A stretch of DNA of 64,000 nt from Oscheius tipulae (taxonomy: Eukaryota > Nematoda > Chromadorea > Rhabditida > Rhabditidae): the NCBI GenBank assembly GCA_037178975.1, contig JASJZH010000004.1, forward strand, positions 1,302,001-1,366,000, written 5' to 3'. Of the stretch, positions 8,709-18,763 are shown piece after piece. A program made the position numbers and the translations under genes. Every line of letters starts with the position of its first letter. The first letter of the stretch is position 1. Under the pieces are notes generated by a model. That model searched no databases and was not told the DNA's origin. It was given only the letters and a program-made list of their open reading frames with translations.

Positions 8709-11320
8709 ATGCGGCTGTTCCCAAAAGAAAATCGCTATTTTTGGATAGTTTTCTGCTTCTGGTTCATCTTTTTCATCATTCAGCCGCTCGTCGCCTCCTT
8801 CTTTCTGGTAACTACTCAACTACTTTCGATCTTTCCAAGGCATGTTTCAGAGAGGTTTCGACAAGAAGTTATATCAGAAAAGGATATCCCTGGCTCCGAA
8901 TCTCGCAACGTGTATCTGTTTTGTTGTGGTCAACTATCCGACAATTGTGGTACGGTTTATTTTTTGAAAAAAGGTGCTCCACAACTCGAAGTTTGCCACT
9001 GCAAATCACCCAGACAATATCAGGTGTTTCGATCTTCCTTCCCCTTTTACTTTCGGGGGATAAAATTTTCGATATTGTCATTTTGTGAATTTTCTTCTAG
9101 GCCAAGTCTCTCTGCGAAACAATTTATAACAAACTAGGATGTAGGACTTTACTTTCCTTTCAACACTGATCTCTCTCTTAATAAAGTGCAACGGTGTCTG
9201 TGCGTAGCCGGCAGGTTTAGACACACGGTAACGGAAATTTTTGTTGTTGTGGATTTCATTTTGTAGAGTATTTTGAGCTAAATAAGAATATTCAATAATA
9301 TCTAGGGATACCCCTACTAAGTTACAGAGCTTCAAAGTTAGTGTATTGTTAAGAGGCGCCGTCACTAACTTTTTGGCAAAAAATAACGTTGTATTGGTTT
9401 GTGGCCTCCAACAGAAAAACAGCGCTATGAAAATCTTTAAAAAAAACTATTCCGCTTTTGATAGAAGAGAGTGTACCACATTTTTATTTGACAATCTTGA
9501 CAAAAAACCGTTATTTTGTGTCCAAACCTACAATCTACTACGCACAAACACACACAGACAGACACCGTTGCGCTTTAGTAAGAGAGAGATGCGAGTGAAG
9601 CACAAAAAACATGGTCAGGCAAATAAAGCAATGAAAAAAATAACGTTGAATTTCGGACTGGTCCGCGCGAGCATGCCTGACGAAGTCGAAAAAAGTTACA
9701 GGTTCTGAAATCTGAAGAATTCCGAAGGCATAAAGCCTTCATCGTCATGCTTACCATGGTCATTCTGGAGACTCTACAGCTGGTCCTACAAACTCTTATC
9801 GACATTCTTATCTTTTTTTAACTTGGGTTTATACATAATTTCACTGTGGATAGGCCTGGTAGAGTTTTTCTTATACCCGCAACAAAAAATATAGGCCGTA
9901 AATGCAGTGTTCACCGGTCTCAGACACGGGACAGTCGCTCTGTCCTGTCTTCTGGCCTACAATCGCCTGACTACCATTATTTTCTACCGAATCTCAGGGT
10001 TTCATCATAATTATATATACACGGTAACCTTTTGGTTTGTTTAGAAATGGTTTTCAGACTGCGTACTTGGCTGTTTTTTTGACACTGATATTTCGTACGG
10101 CGGTAGAATTTGTGGGCGATACTGTCCTGGGTTACAAACTTGTTCCTTCTACGGAGGACTTCAAACTCATTGTTGAAACATTGGCCCTTGTGGTCCGCTA
10201 TTCTGTCTATGCATATCTTGGCTGCACGGCTACAGTGTATCTTCTTTTGTTGGTCTACATGCTCTATCAGGTATTCGAATTGCCGCCTCATGGATGATAA
10301 AGCTGTTGTGTTTCAAGGAGCTATTATATAGCTATAGAGAATCCAGTGAAATGTTTTCTCGAGAAAACAAGTTTGGCTGATGCCCCGTTGGGGCTCGTAA
10401 TAGGTAGAGGCTGTCCCAGCCGAGCTACCCTGACAGAAGCAACGTTCTCCCAGAGACGCGTCTTCCAAACTGACTCGGTTTGACTTGACCTACCAAGAGT
10501 AATTGCTGTCAGACAGTAACTGACAAATTGGCAATTAGGCCTTCAGGCAGACACGCACACACAGACTTTTGGGCATGTAGAACTAGGTAAAATAAGACTC
10601 CGAAAAAACAATTTGAGTAACGCAGCTCTTAAATCTTTCAAACATCAGAATGAAAAAATTGGTGCATAGAGTAGAAGTCATTCTTTCTCATCGACAGCCA
10701 TTTTTACGGGTCAAAATGCTATTTTAATTTGGAAATGAATTTAGTCCGCTTACTACCCGACTTGGTTTTACTTGACTTGCAGAAAAGTTGAAACAAGAAA
10801 GACATTTGAAATCCCCGTCAGCAGCACTAAAAGATAATGTTGCAAAGTTGTTTACTGTTGGTACCGATATGGTTTTCTTGAAACAGAATTGAGTTTGTCT
10901 TATTAAACCCTATCCAATCGAGGACGCGTTGCTTTTCAATTCCTTAATCTCCCTTTGAAACTTTCAGGGTCTTCGAAATCAGGTGCCTTCAGCTCTGAAG
11001 ACGGAGTACTACTTGACCATCCAGGCAGTCTTGATCAGTGTTCTTTTAGTGTGTCTTTCAGTCACCGATCCGAATCAGAATGGCAACGGTAGGAAACTCT
11101 ATTTTCCATGGTTCTTCGACTTAACTTTTCAGTCTACTTCAATCCCGTTCTCAGCAATGTGATCAACGTGTTCAATACGGTCATCTATTTGTGTCTCAAC
11201 AAGTAAGCGCACCCCTGTTCTCCAAACAGAAATTAGAAACCCCGTCCTCTTAAGAAGACTTACAGTTTTGACAGCGGTTACCTCAAAGCAATCAGTTCCC
11301 GCATATTACTGAGCTTGTAA
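8709..11320 (+). CDS. Nematode-type serpentine (7TM) chemoreceptor
   Basis: Seven exons splice in phase: 8709-8807, 9702-9782, 9895-9998, 10045-10270, 10968-11088, 11133-11202 and 11266-11320, giving about 251 aa. Hydrophobic segments fall in the expected order: TM1 (exon 1), EFRRHK loop then TM2 (exon 2), TM3 ending in LLAYNRL (exon 3), TM4-5 (exon 4), TM6 after an LxxQ...TEYYLTIQA stretch (exon 5) and TM7 with NPVLSN...VIYLCLNK (exon 6). This pattern is typical of nematode Sr-superfamily olfactory GPCRs at the ciliary membrane of sensory neurons; I cannot assign the subfamily. It is somewhat short, and the N-terminus may have an extra exon. Exon 2 uses a weak GTCCTA donor; reading on instead meets a stop after a 7-T run. 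Introns 1 and 5 contain TGTTTCA motifs, and intron 1 holds a TIR element. Confidence 0.7.
9169..9590. mobile_element. Non-autonomous TIR element (MITE-like) in chemoreceptor intron 1
   Basis: Arms 9169-9228 and 9518-9590 are reverse complements with small indels. The outer ends read ATCTCTCTCTTAATAAAG and the complement of CTTTAGTAAGAGAGAGAT, followed by GCAACGGTGTCTG. The interior (about 290 bp) has no transposase. A related end occurs alone at 46899-46940 (GGACACGGTGGCGCTTTAGT). No target-site duplication was clear. Confidence 0.6.
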
Positions 11321-11982
11321 AGCAACGCTAAAACAAAATAATGGCTGATTCGCAGCCGTTCCTTGTTTCATTGCCCACACTTATGGAAGAGATGTTGCAG
11401 TACGACGAAGTTGCCGTTTTTGAACTTGTTTTGAAATTTTCAAGATTTGTTGTATCGGTTTGGCCATTATACACCAGAATGTTCGGGGTCAAAGCTGGAT
11501 TTTTTCATTTTGCGACGTTCTGCAAGGTTGTAGGATTTTTCCTGCTCTACGAACATTGCAAAGCTAAAATATGGCCGATTTCTGTTGCGCGCCTTGTGCA
11601 CTGAAAATGGTTTCGGCCCGGCCCGAGTGGCAGAGCGCTGAAGCCCGACTCGGAAGCCGCAACAATCTGATGGATGCGTGGCAGGTCATGAAAAAAGTGA
11701 TTTATCATTAGGACAATCTAGAGCTCCTTGAAAGGGTGTACTGGGTGCTACACGGTAGTCCATTTCCAGACGTATTCGCCGCCTGTACATTCTCTTCTGG
11801 ACCCGAAAATTCAAGCGTCTTCCCAAAAACTCCGCAATTGCAATTGTTGCAGTTTCTTCACATTAGCACACTGCATAATAAAATGTTTTCCGCTCTGTGT
11901 TCCTCATTGTCTATTCTCAACAATAATGTGATTAGCAGACGCAGGTAAATATACACGATGGAAAGCGGATAGGAGAAGACAA
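11321..11982. other. Intergenic interval with one short unsupported open frame
   Basis: An 87-codon open frame (11341-11604, +) has no family resemblance and no adjoining exons. A tRNA A-box-like string at 11626-11642 lacks a B box and cloverleaf. One TGTTTCA lies at 11364. Confidence 0.4.
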
Positions 11983-14900
11983 ATGTTTCTCATATTGCTA
12001 CTTTTGACACAGGGAATCGAAGCCCAACGCGGCACTGAAAACTACGGAGACACTAGTTAGTTTTTGAAACATTTTCTAACACAATTTCAGTAGTGGGAGA
12101 GAGTAGTTTTCCCAGTTTTTGTTCAGGAAAAGTTGGAAAAATGTTTCACCTCGATGATAGAACTGAAAGTCGGGTAGGGTCAGCCTGACTCAGAGTCGCG
12201 TCAGAGACCAAAACCATGTCAAATCTAGATTTTTCAGAGAATTTTCAACATTTCCTTTATATAAGCAAGGTATTCGACTAGAAGAAACATCTGTTTGTCA
12301 CAAGAAACTAACGATTGGTGCTCGACCGAACCCGACAAGACCGCAAAGTCGTTTGCAACTTGTATTCGCTCGTTTGTGTTTCTGCACCACAAAAAACTCG
12401 TTTCGGATTAGAGTACATTCTGTTGTTCCCAGTCTACTCCCTATGTGGACCCGTAGTCCTACTGTGGACACGTTGCTTTCCTATAATTTGTGCTGAAGCA
12501 AAAACAAATAATAGTAAATCGAGACGCTTTATAGTCGATAATTTCGGGCATTTTTTCATCTGCGATTCTAAAATTTCATGACGCTGGGATTTTGGCGGAA
12601 ATGCTCTTTCATTGAACGGATCACAGGCTGGAGCAGTCATCAATCTGAACGGTCTGTGGTCGAACGGCGAAGTTGACTATGTGATCGGACCAGGCTTTAC
12701 CGTAATCGAGTAACTTTATTTTCTAAAAATCGGACAAGAAGGCACATTTCAGAACAACAAAGCTACTGCAAGCGATGACTGAAATTCAGCTGAATACCTG
12801 TATCAGATTCCTGCCAAAAAGGGCGGACCATGGGGATTATGTCTTCTTCAACAGGCAAACAACTGACTGTAGGTCATCTGTTGGGAGACAAGGCAAGTTT
12901 TATCTTTTTTGATCCCTCGACAGTTTGAACTGCAAGAGAGCAAGTGAGAAATTGTTTTTCATGCACGCGTTTTGGCCACGTCTAACAGTCCAGTTAGTTC
13001 TTTGGAATTCTTTACCAGGACTTTGAAACAAAACAAGAAAGTTCTTCGAGGACTTAAAATGTTTTTTAGATCAGTTCTGTTTCACTCCGTGTAATCATAG
13101 AAACTCCTAGTCGTAGGAAACGTTTTTAATTCGATAATTGTCTCAAAATGTATCTCTGTCAGTCTCCCTGTATCTCCATTTCTCTGTTTCTCTCTCAGTC
13201 TGTCTCTGTTTTCCTGTCCCCTCTGTGCGTCTGTGTCTTTGTCTGTCGCCTTGCCTCTCTGTCTCTCCGTCTCTCTGTCTTCCTGTCTTTCTGTCTTTCT
13301 ACCAATTCCAAACAGTGAACACGAACTTGGTGTAACGCAATAATTATAAGTCGAAAGACGAGCCTAACTTGTCGTGGTTTGAGGAGCCAGAACACTTTTC
13401 CCGATCTAGACATGTTTCTTCAGAATCTGGTTTGCAGTTTGTCTGACCTAAAATGTTACACTTTCCATTCAAAATCACAAAATTCAGGCACTTTCCAGTA
13501 AGTTCATTTTCTTGCAGGAGGTGAACAAATAGTTGATTTGGGAGAGGACTGCTTCACAGGGAACACAATTCTACATGAGCTATTGCATACTTTGGGTTAT
13601 TACCATGAGCAGTGTTTGTTCCTACCTGGGAGGGAACAAGTCCAAAAAAGTTTAGGCCGCTCAGACAGGGACAGCTACGTGAACATCAACCTCGCCAATA
13701 TCGCTCTTGACGATCAGCCCAACTTTCGAATAGATACCAGGGCTCTTACCGATACTCCCTACTCCGTCGATTCAATCATGCAGTATCCGGCTGGAACTGA
13801 TGCTATTGTGGGTAAAACGTTTACCGCGTTATAGCGTCAATACATTTATTTGTGGCTTACCAAGCAGCTGAAACATAACATGTTTGTAAGAGTGTGGATG
13901 CTACTATAAAAAAAACAGAAAGTAACACTGTCATTCCACCGAGTTTGTATCCGCTGAGACAATAAGGGCTCTTGGTAATAGCTCAGCAGGCGGCCCCCTC
14001 GTTCAAATATGCTTTCGCGCACATTTTTCAGTTCGGCGGGATTTTTTTTTACTTTTCTTCTCTTCCCCGAGATCTTTATTATTTTCGTCGGCGTGGCGGC
14101 GGAGCGGGCCAGGTAGATAGTTCCTGTAATAATCGAGCAGCAGTTGAATGTACGATGTTAACAGAAATGAGTGTCTTGGGATGGTTTAACGTTCTGTTGA
14201 AACACAAAACGATCTTCTAATCTTTCAGAACAGCAGTCTGGACACGATAACCTCCAAAAAACCTGGGCAGATTCTGGGAGGAGGCGATCATCTTTCCAAC
14301 ATTGATGTTCAGCGTATCAACAAAGATTACAAGTGCAGACAGAATGCGACAACCACTGCTCCAGTGGTATCAGAGACAGATAGAGACAGTGAAAAAATAC
14401 TTAGGGCTTCAACTGGCAGCGAGGCGGCTACGGCGGAATGTCCTGGGCCCAGGGCTGTAATTTCCCAGGCTACGACTACAAACAACTCTGGTCCACCTAT
14501 GACGACTGCGCGAATCAGTGCATCTACCAGTACACCCAGGGCTGTGATCATTTCACTTGGACGCCCGAGAGCAATGGGAAATGTTGGCTGAAGAAGGGAG
14601 TTCCAGACGGCTATCAACCTGTCCAGGCTGACAGCTCTCACTATTGCGGATATCGAGGTTTCTGACCTATTTTTCGTACAGAAATACGGCGGCCAGTTAT
14701 CAACTGGGACCAAACTTTTAGTGTCATCTGGTCGAATGGCTGTGAGTTCCCGGGCGGAGACAACTATCGCACGGTAATGGTCCCGTCAGAACAGTGCGGA
14801 GATGTCTGCGCCAAGGATCTGAGCTGTACACACTATTCTTGGACACTGGACTACAAATGCGCTTTGAAGAGAGGCATTCCAGCCGGAGCACAACCGAAAC

Positions 14901-15722
14901 TGGTCGATTGGAGAAGAACCTGTGGATACAAAACTGATGTAAAATTTAAAATCTTAGGCTAGCAGCCATCACTATAGAATTAAAGAAAAAAGACAACTGT
15001 ATGGCCGGGGCAGAAGACCTATAAGAAGTTCTAACTTTTTGATGTTCTAAGTGCTGTAGAAGGGCATAGTACATTTCTTTGCGGTTCTGCCGTCCTCTTC
15101 CTTAGGATACAGGCTGCCCCAAAATTTGAGCGCTAGTCCCTCTCTATCGGAATCAGCAGGAGTTATGAAAATTTGTGAGCAAAGATTTGATTCCTTATCA
15201 AGTAAGTTCCAAAATTATACCATACTGTAGGGGTCTGTGGTAAACTGTGAGAGCACCAGAGCCTAAACCTCTTAGTTACCGTAACTATGGGGCATGTTAG
15301 GAATGGCGGCTTCGCGTACAGTCCAATGAAAGAGCGCCAGGCCAGGACAGGCCGGTCCAAAGTTTCCTCTACCTCCTTATAGAAAACGAGAGACCGAGCT
15401 GAAACAGAGACAGTGAGCTAGCACAATTACTATTTAGAAGCTTCTCTGGAAGCAGGACAACAACAACGGGCTCTGGTACGCGACTGGATGCAATTTTGCG
15501 CTCCAAACTGTCATCGACCGCGTGCCAACTAGACGCGACGACTGTTCCAGTCGCTGTGCTGCCAACATGAACTGTACTCATTTCACCTGGGACTCTCAAG
15601 TCGAGCTGTGCTACTTGAAATCGGCTACCGGCACCTTCCCTCGGCCACAATGTGCCCAACCGTTCTTCTTGTGTGGATTCAAGAACTTCGAATATGAGGG
15701 AGGAGAAGTTGCTTGTACTTAA
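11983..15722 (+). CDS. Secreted astacin metalloprotease with three PAN/apple-like domains
   Basis: Eight exons in phase: 11983-12055, 12634-12709, 12753-12892, 13518-13807, 14229-14366, 14405-14657, 14682-14938 and 15438-15722 (about 503 aa). Exon 1 encodes a signal peptide (MFLILLLLTQGIEA). The astacin domain starts near NGLWSNGEVDYVI, has the TCIRF and CRSSVGRQGG motifs, the zinc site HELLHTLGYYHEQ with catalytic Glu, and a Met-turn SIMQY (His of the usual SxMHY replaced by Gln; Tyr kept). After a Thr-rich linker come three Cys-rich modules of about 80 aa, each with CTHFTW/CDHFTW/CTHYSW and a C-Y/W-LK core, the PAN_4-like signature. Hence a zinc endopeptidase with glycan- or protein-binding modules, acting outside the cell. 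Intron 3 is GC-AG (donor at 12893). The propeptide is very short, and exon 2's acceptor (GGAG) is uncertain. Confidence 0.85.
13138..13305 (+). repeat. (TCTCTGTC)n-like microsatellite in the astacin GC-AG intron
   Basis: A CT-rich imperfect repeat on the coding strand, inside intron 3 (12893-13517). It belongs to the same family as the other intronic CT tracts. It creates a spurious Ser/Leu/Cys-rich open frame. Confidence 0.85.
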
Positions 15723-15852
15723 TACTGTAGAAATGAAGATAGAAAACCGCGAACCTGTAAACAGAGCGCACATTTTACATAGTTCAGTCCGTGTCTACTT
15801 TTCTCTTTTCCCTTTCCCTCCTAGAGCTTTTTCTGCTGCTGGGAGCTCTTGG

Positions 15853-16965
15853 TCAGACGTCCGTATCCTCTCGGCCAGCCTTCTCCATCATGGCTGCCGG
15901 GTCGAAGTAGGCTCCACGACAGGCTTCTTCCTTCTGCGTCTCGGCAAAGGTCTTCGAGTCCGCGGGCCCGAGGAGCACAGCCAGAACACAGTTTCTTTTG
16001 CCGCGAGTGAAGTTGCCAAATTTGTCCTCGGGACCGTCGCCGAAACTCTTCTGGACGGGATAGCAGAACAAGAGGCGGGCCCAATTGATTCCGGTGGTCT
16101 CGAGACGACTCTGCTTACGCAGCTCCTCGTACTTCTTCGTCCAGGCCTTCGGCACGTACTGCGGATTCAGGAGGAACTCGGCAAAGAGAACCCTCTTCAG
16201 ACTGTCACGCTTGTCGATTAGGGCACGAGTCTCGTCCGTCAACTTGACATTGTGCTCCTTCATCCAGTCGATCGTTTTGTCGAGAGCCTTGTCCAGGGTT
16301 CGAAGGACCTTCTCGTCGTAGGGAATGCGTCCGCTGAAGAATCGGATCAGGATCTCGTTCTCCTCGCCCGTTAGAGCCATCTCGAAGGCCTTCTCGCGAC
16401 AGGCCACCTTAAGAATCTTGCGGGCAGCTGCCACGGCCTCCTTCTGGTAACTTCTCGATGAGTCTTTGTCTGTCTATCTGTCTCTCAGTCTATCTTCTTG
16501 TTTCTCTGTCTCTCCATCTCTATCTTTCTCTGTATCTCTTTAACAAAGACTCACATCACCCTCGGCGCACTTGGCCTTCTCCTGAGCCAGAACTTTCTCG
16601 AACTCCTCGTCGTACATCTTGGCGAAAGCCTCCTCCTTCTCCTTGGGCTTTTCAGTCGGCGTCTGTGCCGGAGCACGGAACGTGTACTCGTAGAGCGGGG
16701 TCTCGGACGAGGCGACAGCCGGCGACTGAGCCTGTTGCTGGGCTGGAGGAGTCTCTGCTGGCTGCTCCACCACGTTGATCTGACCCGTCTCCTTGACCTG
16801 CTTGACCGGTTCGTATTGTTCTTCCGGAGCAGTGGGCGGGGGAGCTCGTATGGTCGCTTTGGCTGTCGGTTCAATACTCGGCTGCTCCTTTTTGTTCTGG
16901 CCTGAGGGCTCACTCGGAGAAACTTTTCCCTTCTTTTCCGACTTCTTCCTGCGACCTTGCGTCAT
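15853..16965 (-). CDS. Unrecognised two-exon protein with charged N-terminal half
   Basis: Exons 16965-16555 and 16443-15853 join in phase 0 across a 111-bp intron (GTGAGT...TTACCAG) filled with a CT/GA microsatellite; the product is 333 aa. The ATG at 16965 begins a Lys/Ser-rich segment (TQGRRKKSEKKGK), followed by a Pro/Gln/Glu-rich low-complexity stretch. From about residue 105 the protein is helical and charged, well conserved in appearance, and holds FFSGRIPYDEKVL and a Trp-rich NWARLLFCYP segment. There is no signal peptide or TM segment. I do not recognise a family. Codon use is clearly coding (C/G-rich third positions), unlike the flanking DNA. The next gene upstream on the same strand (17.7-18.1 kb) is equally Lys-rich and unknown; the two could be functionally linked but the 0.7-kb gap argues against a tight operon. 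Confidence 0.7.
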
Positions 16966-17659
16966 CGAGGCGTGAAAGGATTGCTATTAGCATATTTTAC
17001 CACTAGGCACGAGATATTTTTTACGATCTAGTACTTTTTACTTATACCAAAACTGTAGTAGATACAAAACTAACTACTGCAAATTGGTATTTGCAATTTA
17101 TAATACATCGGGGCTAGTACCAATCCTGGCGAACATTCTTTACTTACGAAAACAGTGAGACAATATTGTTTGCAATAGCGTATAGACTGTTCACAAAAGA
17201 ACAAAATTGCGGGCGAAATTTTATATTGGGGAATCAGCTGTGTACATGGATGCATGGATACTCAACCAACAAGTGGGAACTTCAAATTTGGTTTCGTTCT
17301 TCTTGAACAGACTATACTTTCATTTGGTTTTTTTTATTGGATCGTGCCAGAGTCTACTGATTTTGTTACGTTCTCCTTCTGATGAAGCATAAGTGCTACA
17401 GTTACGATGTGTCTGTTGCTCGGTGACCTATTCTAAAACAGTACTGTACAGGCAGTTTCGTCTTGGACAAACGGGCCCGAGCAAGACAGCGACTGGACCG
17501 CTAGTAGACCGAAGTTTTACGATAGAACACCGAACGGGGTCGAAACCGCGCGCCTTAGCAATGAACAAGTTTTGGAAAGCTCAGAATAGATTGGAAGTCT
17601 ACTAACACTTTTAGCTCTCGGTTTCTCCACCTTGTCAAAAAAAACTGGGCGTTTCTATT
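16966..17659. other. Interval between two unknown minus-strand genes
   Basis: A/T-rich, with no supported exon. Short plus-strand frames at 17207 and 17393 have no coding features. No TGTTTCA motif is present. Confidence 0.4.
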
Positions 17660-18098
17660 TCAAATTTTAGCCGCAGCATTGCTGTCAACGATTTCCAGAA
17701 AAACCAAACTCAGTGAAACCCAAAAAAGTAAAACCACCTCATTCTTCGTCCTTCTCGAGACTCCGGGCTTCTTCCACTTAAGCGGCTTGGCGGCATTCTT
17801 GAACTTGGCGGGGCGCAGCTTGACCGACAGCTTCTCGAAGACAGTCGGCTCGAAGTCCCTGTCGTCGGCGGCCACGAAGATGCCCTTCTTCCTGTATTGT
17901 TCTCGATATTCTTCCTTCGTCATCGGCTTCTTGGCTGCCTGCTTCTTGACACCGCCCTCGCCGAGAAAGCTGTTGTAGCCGTCTTTGATGAACTGCGCGT
18001 CGACCCTCTTGCCTGGAAATTAGAGAATGAGTCTCTGTCACTGTTGTCTCTATTGTCTAAATTCAAAATTAGAACGTACCCAATCCAGTTCCTAGCAT
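17660..18098 (-). CDS. Small basic unrecognised protein
   Basis: Exon 1 (18098-18080) encodes MLGTGLG and splices in phase to exon 2 (18012-17738), which reads to a GTGGTT donor at 17737. The protein is rich in Lys and aromatic residues, with DDRDFEPTVFEKLSVKLRP and KNAAKPLKWKKPG stretches, and looks cytosolic or nuclear. The C-terminus is uncertain: splicing at 17738 to the acceptor near 17688 would add only a few residues (stop TAA), while reading on without splicing adds a hydrophobic tail ending at 17660. Length is about 98-125 aa depending on the model. I do not recognise a family. It shares strand and compositional style with the gene at 15853-16965. Confidence 0.55.
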
Positions 18099-18763
18099 CT
18101 TTGAGCGTCTTCGAGTAGAACCCAATAACAGAACTGAATCCTTTTTGCTGGAACTTCCAAAAAATTGTAACTTTGTTTCGAACTTTTGCAATTACAAATT
18201 GTTTCGATTACATATTGTTGAATAGTAGGTTGAATAGTTTCAAGCTACTGTTTTTGAAGCAAAAAAGTTTTTTTACTGGAAAAGAAACTAAAACTTTTAT
18301 TTCACAGTAGTCCACCAGAACATAATTTGGTAGTCGAGAGAGTATGGAAGCGAACTGTTGGAGGAACTCGAGACGATACGGGTGAGTAATCCCGATGTTA
18401 CTTTCTCCGTATAGATTAAGCTACTAGCAAAATCAGCTTCTGTACTGTCACCCCTAACAGTTTTGTCCGAACAGATATGTTTCACCGTTTCTTTATACTT
18501 TCTTCGATGTGACGCTGTTCAATAGTCCAGAAATAAACTGCAAATGTAAAAAAAGACGACCTTCTCCAAAGAGACCATAGATGGTAGCCCCCTCCCATTG
18601 TTCCCAAAATTTGCCTAGTCTGCTCCCTATCCCTTGTTTTGGCCCTGTCTCTCTACACACTTGTTTACAATTCCCTTGTATGCTTTGCTTGTGTTTGCCT
18701 CCTGTCCAGAGCAGTTCCCATCCTCTCCTGTTTTGTCTGATCCCCCTGACGTGTCTCGACAAC
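18099..18763. other. Divergent intergenic region upstream of acid sphingomyelinase
   Basis: It should hold the promoters of the minus-strand gene ending at 18098 and the plus-strand gene starting at 18764. A pyrimidine-rich stretch (18585-18760) precedes the sphingomyelinase ATG, and one TGTTTCA lies at 18478. No exon is seen. Confidence 0.45.

Larger units (their letters stand above)
1912..8849 (+). promoter_or_regulatory. Left block of Ruby-like (TGTTTCA) motifs, nearly all on the plus strand
   Basis: TGTTTCA on the + strand starts at 1913, 2140, 2211, 2586, 2658, 3154, 3422, 4071, 4219, 4285, 4492, 4619, 5536, 5744, 5875, 7046, 7885, 8166 and 8843; the only minus-strand copy inside is at 7463. 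The preceding base is usually A or T (ATGTTTCA, TTGTTTCA); 1912 has the full CTGTTTCA. In Caenorhabditis the core CTGTTTCA lies about 40 nt upstream of the 5' U of 21U-RNAs and is bound with SNPC-4. Calling this a piRNA promoter block is inference from motif density, strand bias and non-coding location. I did not find a convincing fixed-spacing YRNT start by eye. A few hits ending in TTTCAG could be splice acceptors. Confidence 0.5.

Noticed and set aside
8673-9137. A 154-codon single-exon protein
   Set aside because: Only its first part (to 8807) is coding, as chemoreceptor exon 1; the rest is intron read-through.
9783-9826. A one-base frame break (run of seven T) disabling the chemoreceptor
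   Set aside because: Splicing at 9782 (weak GTCCTA donor) to the acceptor ending at 9894 keeps the frame and gives a good TM2-TM3 sequence, so no break is needed.
11626-11700. A tRNA gene (GAGTGGCAGAGCGC resembles an A box)
   Set aside because: No B box and no cloverleaf can be drawn from the following bases.
13138-13335. A short Ser/Leu-rich protein on the plus strand
   Set aside because: It is the CT microsatellite inside the astacin intron; phases of the flanking exons skip it.
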